Below are positions 24,257 to 33,342 of a DNA stretch of 64,000 bases, piece by piece (the first letter of the stretch is position 1; every line of letters starts with the position of its first letter). Under the pieces are notes generated by a model. The model made no database searches. It had not been told where the DNA came from and saw only the letters and a list, made by a program, of their open reading frames with translations. The position numbers and the translations under genes were made by a program. The stretch comes from an uncultured Gammaproteobacteria bacterium (GTDB lineage: Bacteria > Pseudomonadota > Gammaproteobacteria > JAADHQ01). The DNA lies in NCBI GenBank assembly GCA_947258655.1, contig CAMYJD010000009.1, positions 1 through 64,000 on the forward strand, in the 5' to 3' direction.

Positions 24257-25561
24257 ATGAATATGAAGGAATTTGCCAAACGCAGAAAACAGCTTATGCG
24301 TATGATGGGGGAAGGTGCGGTGGCTATATTACCAGCGGCACCGGTTGCGCTGAGGAATCGCGATGTTGACTATCCCTATCGTCAGGATAGCGATTTTCAT
24401 TATTTATCCGGATTTCCCGAGCCGGAAGCAGTGATCGTTCTGATTCCGGGTAGAAAGCATGGAGAATTCGTCCTGTTTTGCCGTGAACGCGACCTGGAAA
24501 TGGAAACCTGGAATGGTAAGCGCGCCGGGCAGCTTGGTGCATGTGAGCAATATGGTGCCGATGATTCATTCCCGATTAATGATATCGATGACATCCTCCC
24601 GGGTATGCTGGAGGGTTGTGAGCGTGTCTATTATACCATGGGCGCTCATCCAGAGTTTGATCAGCAGGTATTGCACTGGGTCAACAAGATACGCTCAATG
24701 AACCGTAGCGGCTCGCGCACACCGGGCGAATTCGTGTCGCTGGAACACCTGCTACATGATATGCGTCTGTACAAGAGCCGTGCCGAAGTGGCCCTGCACA
24801 GGAAGGCAATGAAGGTCTCGGTCGAAGCCCACAAACAGGCCATGCGTGTTGCCAGGCCGGGTATGATGGAGTACGAGATCGAAGCAGAATTATTGTATCA
24901 ATTCCAACGTAACGGCATGCAGAGCGCGTATTCATCCATTGTTGGTACCGGTGCGAATGCCTGTATCCTGCATTATACTGAAAACAATGCCGCGCTGGAG
25001 GATGGCGATCTGCTGTTAATAGATGCGGGCGCCGAGATGGAATGCTACGCGGCCGATATAACCCGCACCTTTCCGGTCAATGGGACATTCAGCAAGACCC
25101 AGAAAGCCTTGTATCAGGTCGTGCTGGATGCACAGCAGGCTGCCATCGACAAGGTACGTCCCGGAAACCACTGGAATGATGCACATGAGGCCGCTGTCGA
25201 AGTCCTGACCGAGGGTATGGTCGAGCTGGGTATATTGAAAGGCAAGGTGAAAAAACTGATCAACGATCAGGCATACCGACGCTTTTACATGCATAGAACC
25301 GGACACTGGCTGGGTATGGATGTGCATGATGTCGGCGACTACAAGGTCGACAGCGAATGGCGCGAACTCGAACCGGGGATGATGCTGACCGTTGAACCGG
25401 GCTTGTACATTCCTGCAGGCACTAAAGGCGTGGCAAAAAAATGGTGGAATCTTGGTATCCGTATTGAGGATGATGTGCTGGTGACGCGTGATGGGCCCAA
25501 GGTCATGACCGAAGCCGCACCGAAGTCGGTGGATGCGATACAGGAATGGATGGCACGCTGA
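24257..25561 (+). CDS. pepP: Xaa-Pro aminopeptidase P
   Basis: A 434-residue cytosolic metallopeptidase that removes the residue before proline at peptide N-termini. The N-terminal creatinase-like domain (1-~175) includes RNRDVDYPYRQDSDFHYLSG. In the C-terminal pita-bread domain, the metal ligands are visible: LLIDAGAEMECYAADITRTF (two Asp), HRTGHWLGMDVHD (His), TVEPGLY (Glu) and GIRIEDDVLVT (Glu). The length matches the E. coli enzyme (441). It follows ygfB and precedes ubiH. Confidence 0.96.
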   Translation: MNMKEFAKRRKQLMRMMGEGAVAILPAAPVALRNRDVDYPYRQDSDFHYLSGFPEPEAVIVLIPGRKHGEFVLFCRERDLEMETWNGKRAGQLGACEQYGADDSFPINDIDDILPGMLEGCERVYYTMGAHPEFDQQVLHWVNKIRSMNRSGSRTPGEFVSLEHLLHDMRLYKSRAEVALHRKAMKVSVEAHKQAMRVARPGMMEYEIEAELLYQFQRNGMQSAYSSIVGTGANACILHYTENNAALEDGDLLLIDAGAEMECYAADITRTFPVNGTFSKTQKALYQVVLDAQQAAIDKVRPGNHWNDAHEAAVEVLTEGMVELGILKGKVKKLINDQAYRRFYMHRTGHWLGMDVHDVGDYKVDSEWRELEPGMMLTVEPGLYIPAGTKGVAKKWWNLGIRIEDDVLVTRDGPKVMTEAAPKSVDAIQEWMAR

Positions 25562-25630
25562 AGATAGTGATGTGTTGCCTGATACCGTATAAGCGAAACG
25601 GGTACAAAAAAGAGTGCCGCAGGTACAGAT

Positions 25631-26878
25631 ATGAAAACTGATTATGACATTCTGATCATTGGCGGTGGCATGGTTGGCGCCAGTCTGGCCTGTGCCCTGG
25701 CGCCGTTAGCGCTGAAGGTCGGTATTATCGAGCGTCATCCATTCAGGTCGTCTGCGCAACCGAGTTTTGATGATCGCAGTATCGCCCTGGCCTACGGTAC
25801 ACGCAAGATCTTCCAGACCATGGGCCTGTGGGATGGATTGGCAAACAATGTCATGCCAATCAGAAAGATCCATATCTCCGATCGCGGTCATTTTGGTGTT
25901 ACCCGTCTGGATTCGGTACAGGTCGGTGTGGATGCGCTGGGTTATGTCGTCGAAGCGCGCGAACTGGGCAAGGTATTGCAAGCTGCGTTGGAAACACATC
26001 AGCATGCCGAATTGATATGCCCGGCCGAGGTTCAGCAAATAAGTATCAATGAGCAATGTGCCGAGGTCCATATACGACAGGAACAACAGTCACGTTGCCT
26101 GACAGCTGCACTGGTGGTCGCTGCCGACGGCAGTCAGTCTGTTGTGCGCGAGCAGCTCGCCATGCAAGTCAGGGAATGGGACTATGGACAAACGGCATTG
26201 ATCAGTAACATCAGCACCAGCAGGCCGCAGCAGCATGTGGCCTATGAGCGTTTTACTGATAGTGGTCCGTTGGCAATATTACCGATGCGGGCGGTGCTGG
26301 AGCGCGGGCAGAAGATCCAGCGCAGTTCACTGGTATGGACCGTGCGTGACGAGCAGGCCGATGAACATCTTGCCCTCGATGATCAGGCATTTCTGCACAG
26401 GTTGCAGCGTCGCTTTGGTCATCGGCTCGGAAAAATAGTGCGTGTCGGTCAGCGGAATGCCTATCCATTGCGCCTGCTCAGGGTACCCGAGCAGATACAG
26501 TCGCGTGTCGCACTGATCGGTAATGCGGCCCATACACTGCATCCTGTAGCAGGACAGGGATATAATCTGGGTATTCGCGATGTTGCCGTGTTGACGCAGG
26601 TGCTTGCCGATGCCTTGAAAGACGGTTCCGATATTGGTGACCTGGATGTTCTGCGTCAGTATGCTGAATGGCGACGACGCGATCACAACAGTGTCATTGC
26701 ATTTACCGATGGCCTGGTCAGGGTATTTTCCAATCCGCTGTTCCCGGTACAATTCGGTCGTGACATGGCGCTGACAGCGCTCGACTTTCTGCCGCCACTG
26801 AAAAACATGCTCGCGCGCCAGAGCATGGGGCTGGGTGGGCGGGTGTCCGATCTGGCCAGAGGGATTCCGATTAAATAA
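25631..26878 (+). CDS. ubiH: 2-octaprenyl-6-methoxyphenol hydroxylase
   Basis: A 415-residue FAD monooxygenase acting in aerobic ubiquinone synthesis. Motifs in order: LIIGGGMVGASLACAL (nucleotide binding, ~8-23), AALVVAADGSQSVVRE (DG motif, ~157-172), and LIGNAAHTLHPVAGQGYNLG (~297-316). The last has GNAAH where GDAAH is common, which UbiH members often show. Assigned UbiH rather than UbiI by position after pepP and by this motif. No obvious truncation. Confidence 0.9.
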   Translation: MKTDYDILIIGGGMVGASLACALAPLALKVGIIERHPFRSSAQPSFDDRSIALAYGTRKIFQTMGLWDGLANNVMPIRKIHISDRGHFGVTRLDSVQVGVDALGYVVEARELGKVLQAALETHQHAELICPAEVQQISINEQCAEVHIRQEQQSRCLTAALVVAADGSQSVVREQLAMQVREWDYGQTALISNISTSRPQQHVAYERFTDSGPLAILPMRAVLERGQKIQRSSLVWTVRDEQADEHLALDDQAFLHRLQRRFGHRLGKIVRVGQRNAYPLRLLRVPEQIQSRVALIGNAAHTLHPVAGQGYNLGIRDVAVLTQVLADALKDGSDIGDLDVLRQYAEWRRRDHNSVIAFTDGLVRVFSNPLFPVQFGRDMALTALDFLPPLKNMLARQSMGLGGRVSDLARGIPIK

Positions 26879-27037
26879 GCACTGTCAGCAGGGTTTATGT
26901 CCTGGGATGCTTAATATTTCAACTGTGTAGCCGATAAAATGGACTGATTAGCCATCGGCATACAATTTAGACCGCAGGTGTAACCCCGCAGGTAACACCG
27001 CTGTCGAGTTGAGCGGCATTTAAACAAGGAAGCGCGT

Positions 27038-27541
27038 ATGAATCAGCGTAAAAATGCAGTCATATTAAAAGGTTTTGAACAGCACTTTATCCTGCTTTCG
27101 TTTTTGACCGTTATCACGGCCCTGATGCTGATGGTCGCACTGGTCATGGGTGCGATATGGATCGTTGATCCATTATTACTGGGTGGAGCCAGTCTGACCG
27201 AGTTGCTATATATTGGTGCACTTGGGTTTGCCATGCTCGCGACGACCTATTATTACACCTTACGTATCAATCATCGTGTTTCAGGCCCGGTGTTCGTGTT
27301 GATGCGCAACCTGGAGCGCGTCGGTGAAGGTGACCTGACCACGGAAATGCGCTTACGCCATCAGGATCATTTACAGGAAATCTCTGCCTCCTTCAACGCG
27401 AATATCGCTTCACTGCGTGAGCGCGTGGACGCCGTCAGATTAACCGCCGAGGCTATCAATACAGCTGGTGTTGATGGGGAAATCAAGCCATTGGTGGAAA
27501 AGCTCATCACTGACCTGGACAGGATCAAGATCATACCCTGA
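27038..27541 (+). CDS. Two-TM HAMP-domain protein without output domain
   Basis: A 167-residue inner-membrane protein. TM1 is ~16-42 and TM2 ~53-77, with only a ~10-residue loop between them, so there is almost no periplasmic sensor. A HAMP domain follows (SGPVFVLMRNLERVGEGDLT, then FNANIASLRERV, ~83-135), then a short amphipathic tail. No kinase, cyclase or methyl-accepting domain is present. It lies between ubiH and ubiI, where E. coli has nothing. It may pair with another protein through HAMP or coiled-coil contacts. Function unknown. Confidence 0.75.
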   Translation: MNQRKNAVILKGFEQHFILLSFLTVITALMLMVALVMGAIWIVDPLLLGGASLTELLYIGALGFAMLATTYYYTLRINHRVSGPVFVLMRNLERVGEGDLTTEMRLRHQDHLQEISASFNANIASLRERVDAVRLTAEAINTAGVDGEIKPLVEKLITDLDRIKIIP

Positions 27542-27662
27542 TCGGGAGTGCATCATTACACGGGTCAATGTTGCTGCCGAGTACAGGATGCATTCATCAT
27601 AAACATCCGCATAGCTGTGTTTTTGATTGCTATCTGCCCCCGACTGGTGCAGAATTTTTTGC

Positions 27663-28886
27663 ATGCAGAAAAAATATGATATAGCCATCATTGGTGGCGG
27701 CATGGTTGGCGCGGCGATGGCCGCCAGTCTGGCTGACACTGCTGTCGATGTATTGCTGGTTGATGCCGGCGAATATTCCCCCGTAGCGCTGACCCAGGAT
27801 TATGATATTCGTGTTTCCGCGATCACGATTGCGTCGCAGCGGTTTTTGCAGTCTGTTGGCGTCTGGGACCAGATCCAGCAAAGCCGCAGTGCTGTGTTTC
27901 GCCAGATGCATGTATGGGAGCAACACAGTGGCGCCGCTATTCATTTCGATGCCGCAGAAATCGGTGCGGAGATGCTCGGCCATATCATCGAGAATCGGGT
28001 TATACAAGATGCACTCCTCAACAAGGTGCAGCAGGCTGCCAATATCGAATTTGTCGATAATACACGCATTGAATCATTCCAGTCTTCCACTGCCAACCGG
28101 CTCGATATCAGATTTGCCAACGGCAAGGCCTGTAACAGCGGGTTATTGATCGGTGCGGACGGCAGTCGTTCCATGGTCAGGTCGCTCGCAGGTATTGCGA
28201 CGCACGGCTGGAAATATGACCAAAATGCACTTGTGGCAACGGTCAGCACAGAACAGTCGCACCAGCAAACGGCCTGGCAGTGTTTTCTCGAAGACGGTCC
28301 ACTGGCGTTTTTGCCATTGCGGGACAATGTCTGTTCGATTGTCTGGTCTACCCGGCCTGAGCACGCACATGAATTGATGCAATTGCCACAGGAGCAGTTC
28401 GAGGCACGCCTGACAGAGGCCTTTGAGCATCGCCTCGGGCAGGTTAAATTATGCAGCGAACGCGGTGTTTTCCCGTTGCAGTTACAATATGTCGATCAAT
28501 ACGTAAAGCCGGGTGTTGCGCTGATAGGAGATGCTGCACATAGTATTCACCCGTTGGCAGGGCAGGGCGTGAACCTCGGCCTGCTGGACGCGGCCTGTCT
28601 TGCCGATGTCATTCTTGATGCTATCGCCCGGCACAAGGCACCGGGTTCGTATGCGCAATTACGGCGTTACGAGCGTTGGCGCAAGGGCGATAACCTCGGC
28701 ATGATGTTTATGATGGATGCCTTCAAACGACTGTTTACAACGCGCTCGAAACCGCTGCAATTTGTCCGCAACAGTGGCATCAGAATGACAGATGCGTTAG
28801 ACCCGTTGAAGGCCGTCATCATGCAGTCGGCAGCGGGCATGCGTGGCGAATTACCTTCCATGATACGCGATGCGAAACGCTTCTAG
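27663..28886 (+). CDS. ubiI: 2-octaprenylphenol hydroxylase (UbiI/VisC)
   Basis: A 407-residue FAD monooxygenase of the UbiH/UbiI/UbiF family, expected to hydroxylate C5 of the ubiquinone ring. Motifs: IAIIGGGMVGAAMAASLAD (~6-24), GLLIGADGSRSMVRSLAG, and LIGDAAHSIHPLAGQGVNLG. The start at MQKKYDIA is preferred because the Rossmann motif must begin near residue 6. It lies downstream of ubiH, as in E. coli, but separated by the HAMP protein gene. Confidence 0.9.
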   Translation: MQKKYDIAIIGGGMVGAAMAASLADTAVDVLLVDAGEYSPVALTQDYDIRVSAITIASQRFLQSVGVWDQIQQSRSAVFRQMHVWEQHSGAAIHFDAAEIGAEMLGHIIENRVIQDALLNKVQQAANIEFVDNTRIESFQSSTANRLDIRFANGKACNSGLLIGADGSRSMVRSLAGIATHGWKYDQNALVATVSTEQSHQQTAWQCFLEDGPLAFLPLRDNVCSIVWSTRPEHAHELMQLPQEQFEARLTEAFEHRLGQVKLCSERGVFPLQLQYVDQYVKPGVALIGDAAHSIHPLAGQGVNLGLLDAACLADVILDAIARHKAPGSYAQLRRYERWRKGDNLGMMFMMDAFKRLFTTRSKPLQFVRNSGIRMTDALDPLKAVIMQSAAGMRGELPSMIRDAKRF

Positions 28887-28936
28887 AGCCACTTGCATGC
28901 AATGATTTTCTTTTTAATTAATCCGATGGTTGCTAT

Positions 28937-30160
28937 ATGAGTTTCATGCAAATCATTGCGGCATTGATCTCTATTGCCGCGGTCTTCAGTTATATCAATT
29001 ATCGCCTGCTGAAACTGCCCAGTACAATCGGCCTTATGTTAATGGCTCTGTGCCTGTCGCTGCTGATCCTGTTACTGGATCAGTTTGGGCTGGGTCTGGC
29101 GCCGGTCGCCGAACAGGTCATAGAGAGACTCGCATTTGATGAAGTGTTGCTGCATGGCATGCTGGGTTTTTTGTTATTCGCCGGCGCCCTGCACGTCAAC
29201 CTCGCAGACCTGGCCAGGCAGAAATGGGTCATCCTTGCGTTGGCCACGATCGGCATCATGATCTCGACGCTGCTCGTTGGTCTGGGGGCATGGTGGTTAT
29301 TCTCCATGCTCGGATTCAGCATCCCTTTTATTTATTGTCTGTTGCTGGGCTCATTGATCTCGCCAACAGACCCGATCGCAGTGCTCGGTATTCTGAAGAA
29401 GGTCGGTGCTCCGAAAACCCTGGAAACAAAGATTACCGGTGAATCGCTGTTTAATGACGGTGTCGGAGTCGTTATTTTCCTGGTCATACTCGGTCTGATC
29501 AGCGGTGAAGGCGAGCTCGTATTATCCGACGTATTGATGCTGTTTGCAGTCGAGGCCATCGGTGGCATCGTGTTTGGTCTGCTTCTCGGTGCGATCGGCT
29601 TTTACATGTTACGTTCGGTGGACCAGTACCAGGTCGAGATCCTGACGACACTGGGCCTGGCGATGGGGGGTTATGCACTGGCGGAAGTCATTCACGTTTC
29701 GGCACCGATCGCCATTGTCGTCGCTGGTCTGATGATAGGTAATCACGGGCGCAAACTGGCAATGTCAGTGAAAACACGTGAGCATGTCGATACCTTCTGG
29801 GAGCTGATCGATGAAATACTCAATGCCGTGCTATTTGTCATGATAGGGCTTGAGATACTGGTCATCAGTCTGGGTGCAGACCATCTGAAGGCTGGTGTAC
29901 TGATGATTCCGCTGGTGCTGCTGGCGCGATTGATATCGGTGAGCCTGCCGCTATCTGTTTTTCGTCGCTTCAGGGAATTCAGCCCGGGTGTTGTCAAGAT
30001 TCTGACCTGGGGTGGTCTACGTGGCGGCATCTCGGTCGCGCTTGCCCTGTCGCTGCCAAAGGGCGATGAACGCGATCTGATACTTACTGTAACTTATTGT
30101 ATTGTAATATTTTCTATTATGGTCCAGGGACTCACCATCGGACGCCTGATACGGCGCTAA
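28937..30160 (+). CDS. CPA1-family Na+(K+)/H+ antiporter
   Basis: A 407-residue polytopic membrane protein with about 12 hydrophobic segments. The cation-site motif is visible as SLISPTDPIAVLGILKK and GESLFNDGVGVVIF (the conserved ND pair of CPA1 transporters). The C-terminal membrane part contains TWGGLRGGISVALALSLP, the conserved G-L-R-G-G segment. There is no long cytoplasmic tail, so it belongs to the short NhaP/YjcE-like group. Ion specificity cannot be read. It follows ubiI by 50 bp but is probably transcribed on its own. Confidence 0.9.
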   Translation: MSFMQIIAALISIAAVFSYINYRLLKLPSTIGLMLMALCLSLLILLLDQFGLGLAPVAEQVIERLAFDEVLLHGMLGFLLFAGALHVNLADLARQKWVILALATIGIMISTLLVGLGAWWLFSMLGFSIPFIYCLLLGSLISPTDPIAVLGILKKVGAPKTLETKITGESLFNDGVGVVIFLVILGLISGEGELVLSDVLMLFAVEAIGGIVFGLLLGAIGFYMLRSVDQYQVEILTTLGLAMGGYALAEVIHVSAPIAIVVAGLMIGNHGRKLAMSVKTREHVDTFWELIDEILNAVLFVMIGLEILVISLGADHLKAGVLMIPLVLLARLISVSLPLSVFRRFREFSPGVVKILTWGGLRGGISVALALSLPKGDERDLILTVTYCIVIFSIMVQGLTIGRLIRR

Positions 30161-30192
30161 TCGCACCCCCAATATAACTTGCAATTATAAAT

Positions 30193-30211
30193 GCGAATCA
30201 TTATCATTATC
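30193..30211. promoter_or_regulatory. Fur box upstream of the iron-binding protein gene
   Basis: A 19-bp site beginning GCGAATCATTATC that matches the Fur consensus at 15 of 19 positions, 43 bp before the start of the Fe3+ binding protein gene. It implies repression by Fe2+-Fur. Confidence 0.75.
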
Positions 30212-30254
30212 GATAAATTTAACATGATTTCTGTATGATTTGAGGAAGTTTTAT

Positions 30255-31268
30255 ATGAGCAAGAATCTGTGGCTAATGCTGGGCATGCTCGCCAGCATCA
30301 TGTTCATGCCATTTGCCGCCCAGGCCGCCGATGAACTGGTGATCTACTCCGGGCGTAGCGACAAGTTTGTGCGCCCGGTTATCAAGGTCTTTGAAGACAA
30401 GACCGGCATCAAGGTCACCATTCATAATGCCAAGGCCGCTGAGCTGGTTAATAAAATGCGGGTGGAAGGGGATAGAACCAAGGCCGATCTGTTTATCAGT
30501 AATGATGCCGGCAGCCTGCAAATCGGTTCGACGTATGGTCTTTTCGAGCCATTGCCGCAGGAAGTCGTGGCGGCCATTCCATCCAACTACCGTGCAAAAG
30601 ACAATACCTGGATTGGCCTGTCCGCACGTGCACGTGTGCTCGTGGTCAACAGCAACAAGGCCAAGAAACTCGGTTTCGTCAAATCGGTACTCGACCTGGC
30701 TGATCCCCGGCTCAAGGGGCGTCTGGCCATAACCCACAGCGCCAACGGCAGTTTCATCGCCGGCGTGACCGTATACCAGAAGGCCGTCGGTGACGACAGG
30801 ACATTGGCATGGCTACGCGGCCTGGCGAAGAATTCCGAAGGCAAGGTTTTTAACAAGCATAGCAAGATTGTTAACGCCGTGGCCGAGGGTAAAAAAGACA
30901 TCGGTCTGGTCAATCACTATTATATATACCGTCATCTGGACAAGGAGCCGCAAGCGCCGATACAGATCCTGATTCCTGACCAGGGTGACAATGGCATGGG
31001 TGTCGCCTGGAACGTGGCCGGCGTTGCGCTGGTTAAACATTCCAGTAAAAAAGACTTGGCTAAAAAACTGCTCGATTTCCTGGTATCGAAGGAAGGGCAA
31101 AAGATATTTGCCGAAGTGAATCGTGAATATCCGGTACGTGCCGATGTTGCAGCGGCCAGCCAGATTCCGCCAAACGGAAGTTACAAGGTAGCCGATGTCC
31201 CGATGGAAGCCCTCGGCGAGGAAAGGGAGGCCACGCTGAATTTGATCGACAAGGCAGGTTTGCATTAA
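30255..31268 (+). CDS. Fe(3+) ABC transporter substrate-binding protein (FbpA/FutA-like)
   Basis: A 337-residue periplasmic ferric-iron binding protein. The signal peptide ends ...FAAQAAD (cleavage ~24). The mature start DELVIYSGRSDKFVRPVI is typical of FutA/FbpA. The iron-binding tyrosines are in GLVNHYYIYRHLD. The start is at 30255, with GAGGAAG 7 bases upstream; an earlier TTG has no support. A Fur box precedes it. A strong GC hairpin separates it from the permease gene and could make this protein more abundant than the permease. Confidence 0.92.
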   Translation: MSKNLWLMLGMLASIMFMPFAAQAADELVIYSGRSDKFVRPVIKVFEDKTGIKVTIHNAKAAELVNKMRVEGDRTKADLFISNDAGSLQIGSTYGLFEPLPQEVVAAIPSNYRAKDNTWIGLSARARVLVVNSNKAKKLGFVKSVLDLADPRLKGRLAITHSANGSFIAGVTVYQKAVGDDRTLAWLRGLAKNSEGKVFNKHSKIVNAVAEGKKDIGLVNHYYIYRHLDKEPQAPIQILIPDQGDNGMGVAWNVAGVALVKHSSKKDLAKKLLDFLVSKEGQKIFAEVNREYPVRADVAAASQIPPNGSYKVADVPMEALGEEREATLNLIDKAGLH

Positions 31269-31306
31269 TCCGCCTGTTGTTGACAGGCTTGCGGGAAGTC
31301 ATGACA

Positions 31307-31336
31307 GGGCCGCGCGCACACCGGTGCACGCGGCCC
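31307..31336. repeat. Strong GC hairpin between binding protein and permease genes
   Basis: Outer stem GGGCCGCG/CGCGGCCC with an inner GCAC/GTGC stem and loop ACCG. No T-run follows. It fits an mRNA-stabilising or partial-attenuation element between two ABC transporter genes that need different expression. Confidence 0.7.
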
Positions 31337-31364
31337 TCGGCTGTTTAGGTGCGCGGGCGCAGGT

Positions 31365-33005
31365 ATGAATGAAGCAGTCTTTAACTCCAGAACGGGAACC
31401 GTGGTTCGTATTATCAATATAGCCAGATCATTGATACGCAGGTCAATCACCTTGCCCTCGTCACTGGCGACGCTGGTTGTCTTGATCGCAGCGATACCGC
31501 TGTTGTCTGTTATCTATGATAGCGTCAACATCGGCCAGCAACGCTGGCAAGGCCTGTGGAGTACACGTCTGCCGGAACTGCTGTTTAATACCTTGTCACT
31601 GGCCGTGCTGGTTGCTGTCGGTTGTTTCGTCATGGGTGTCAGCGCCGCATGGCTGGTGACGCGACGAGAATTCAGGGGGCGCAAACTGGCGACATGGCTG
31701 ATGGTATTGCCATTGACCATACCGACCTATGTATTCGCCCATATCTATACGACCTTGCTGGAGTCCGATGGCTGGCTCGGTCAGGCCTGGTTGTTCATTT
31801 TTGCTGATACGCTGCCGATCCCTGATCTGTATAACGTCATGGGTGTTGCGTTGGTATTGTCATTGGCGGGATTTTCCTATGTGTTCCTGCTGGTGCGCAC
31901 AGCGTTGATGTATTCCAGTCGCAGTCTGGAAGAAGCTGCGCGAATGCAGGGCGCCACCCCCGCGCAGGTTTTTCGTAAAGTGAATCTGCCCCTGCTACGT
32001 CCTGCCATTGCAGCCGGGCTGGCGGTAGTCGTACTGCATGTCCTGTCCGACTTCGGTGCGGTCAGCATGCTGAATTTCCAGACCTTCACGCTCAGTATAT
32101 ATCTGCAGATGAGCGGTCGTTTTGACTATCAGACGGCAGCCGCCCTGAGCCTGGTGCTGGTTTTGCTGAGCCTGACCTTTTTAATGATCGAACGCATATT
32201 TCGTAGCAGGCAGCGTTATTATTCCGGTTCCCAGCAACGCCGATACGAACTCAAGCCGGCCACCCGCGCTCAACAGTTACTGATATGGTCCTGGCTGGGC
32301 CTGATTGTGCTGTTTTCGTTTGCGTTGCCGCTTGCATGGATGCTGGTATGGACCGGTAAGGCGATCCAGGCTGACCTGATAGATGCGCGTTTCTGGGAAT
32401 ACGTCAGTAACTCGATGACCGTGTCCGCTATCGTCGCGACGCTGGCCCTGCTGGTGGCCCTGCCGGTCGCCCTGTTCCATGCGCGCAAGCACAGTCGCTA
32501 CAGTATGGCCTGTATTCAGTTGTCCAGTGTCGGTTTTGTCCTGCCCGGCCCGGTCATAGCGCTGGGGATACTCAGTTTTGTTCTCGCCTGGATGGCGCCT
32601 TTGTATGGCACGCTGGCCGCACTGGTACTGGCGCTGATCATTCGTTTTCTGCCATTGGCCGTGCAGTCACAGGAAGCATCACTGCAACAACTGACACCGA
32701 GTATAGAGCAGGCCGGGCGTGTACTCGGCGCCAGTCCGTTGGAAAACCTGTTCAGGGTCGTCCTGCCTGTCATACGTCGCGGCATGTTGAGTGCCTGGGT
32801 GCTGGTGTTTATCGATACCCTGAAAGAGTTGCCGGCTACATTGTTATTACGCCCGATCGGTTTTGATACATTGCCGGTACGCATCTGGATCGAGGCCAGT
32901 GAGGAGATGCTCGAACTGGCAGCCCCTGCCGCATTGATGATCGTTGTCGGGACATTGCCGGTACTGTGGTTCATGATGAAAGCCACGGCAGAGCGCAAGA
33001 AATAA
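31365..33005 (+). CDS. Iron ABC transporter permease (FbpB-like, fused double permease)
   Basis: A 546-residue inner-membrane protein with about 12 TM segments in two homologous halves. Each half has the EAA motif that contacts the ATPase: EAARMQGATPAQVFRKVNLP and, in the second half, EQAGRVLGASPLENLFRV. This double-permease form is typical of Fe3+ (FbpB/FutB) and thiamine importers. It partners with the upstream binding protein. No ATPase gene follows; the next locus is the glycine riboswitch, so the ATPase must be encoded elsewhere. The ribosome site is weak, consistent with lower expression. Confidence 0.92.
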   Translation: MNEAVFNSRTGTVVRIINIARSLIRRSITLPSSLATLVVLIAAIPLLSVIYDSVNIGQQRWQGLWSTRLPELLFNTLSLAVLVAVGCFVMGVSAAWLVTRREFRGRKLATWLMVLPLTIPTYVFAHIYTTLLESDGWLGQAWLFIFADTLPIPDLYNVMGVALVLSLAGFSYVFLLVRTALMYSSRSLEEAARMQGATPAQVFRKVNLPLLRPAIAAGLAVVVLHVLSDFGAVSMLNFQTFTLSIYLQMSGRFDYQTAAALSLVLVLLSLTFLMIERIFRSRQRYYSGSQQRRYELKPATRAQQLLIWSWLGLIVLFSFALPLAWMLVWTGKAIQADLIDARFWEYVSNSMTVSAIVATLALLVALPVALFHARKHSRYSMACIQLSSVGFVLPGPVIALGILSFVLAWMAPLYGTLAALVLALIIRFLPLAVQSQEASLQQLTPSIEQAGRVLGASPLENLFRVVLPVIRRGMLSAWVLVFIDTLKELPATLLLRPIGFDTLPVRIWIEASEEMLELAAPAALMIVVGTLPVLWFMMKATAERKK

Positions 33006-33096
33006 CCGTTCATTTATCAGGATAGGAATCAATAAGTTAAAATTCCACTTGGATTCCGGGCATGCTCCGGGTATATTAATTCCTCAATTTAAGACT

Positions 33097-33278
33097 CGAC
33101 GGGAGATGCCCGGACCATGTCCGGGAGCCGAAGGCGCAACACATCGCTCGGAAACGCTCAGGCAAAAGGACCGTCGGGTTATGTTGACTCTGGAGAGTGA
33201 TTACCACAGTAATCCACCGACGGGGCAGAGGTGCAGCCGGCAAGCGGCGATCTCAATCTCTCAGGTTGCGGGACAGAG
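33097..33278 (+). promoter_or_regulatory. Tandem glycine riboswitch
   Basis: Two glycine aptamers in a row. Aptamer 1 (~33097-33176) has P1 CGACGG/CCGTCG, and conserved GCCGAAGG-CGCAA and GGAAACGCTCAGGCAAAAGG segments. Aptamer 2 (~33188-33278) has P1 CTCTG/CAGAG with CACCGACGGGGCA and CTCTCAGGTTGCGGGACAGAG. It lies in the leader of the glycine cleavage operon and is followed directly by a terminator. By family knowledge, glycine binding favours expression of gcv genes. Confidence 0.95.
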
Positions 33279-33318
33279 GGGCGGTAACAGGTCGGAGCCT
33301 GTTGCCGCCCCTTTTTTT
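33278..33318 (+). terminator. Terminator controlled by the glycine riboswitch
   Basis: A 14-bp stem GGGGCGGTAACAGG/CCTGTTGCCGCCCC with one G-T pair, then seven T. The 5' arm begins at the last base of aptamer 2's P1, so the two structures abut. Confidence 0.92.
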
Positions 33319-33342
33319 ATGACTCAATGTCCGGGAAACTTG

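Noticed and set aside
33049-33342. N-terminal extension of GcvT through the leader
   Set aside because: The frame is open by chance across the glycine riboswitch and terminator; the conserved GcvT start is at 33343.
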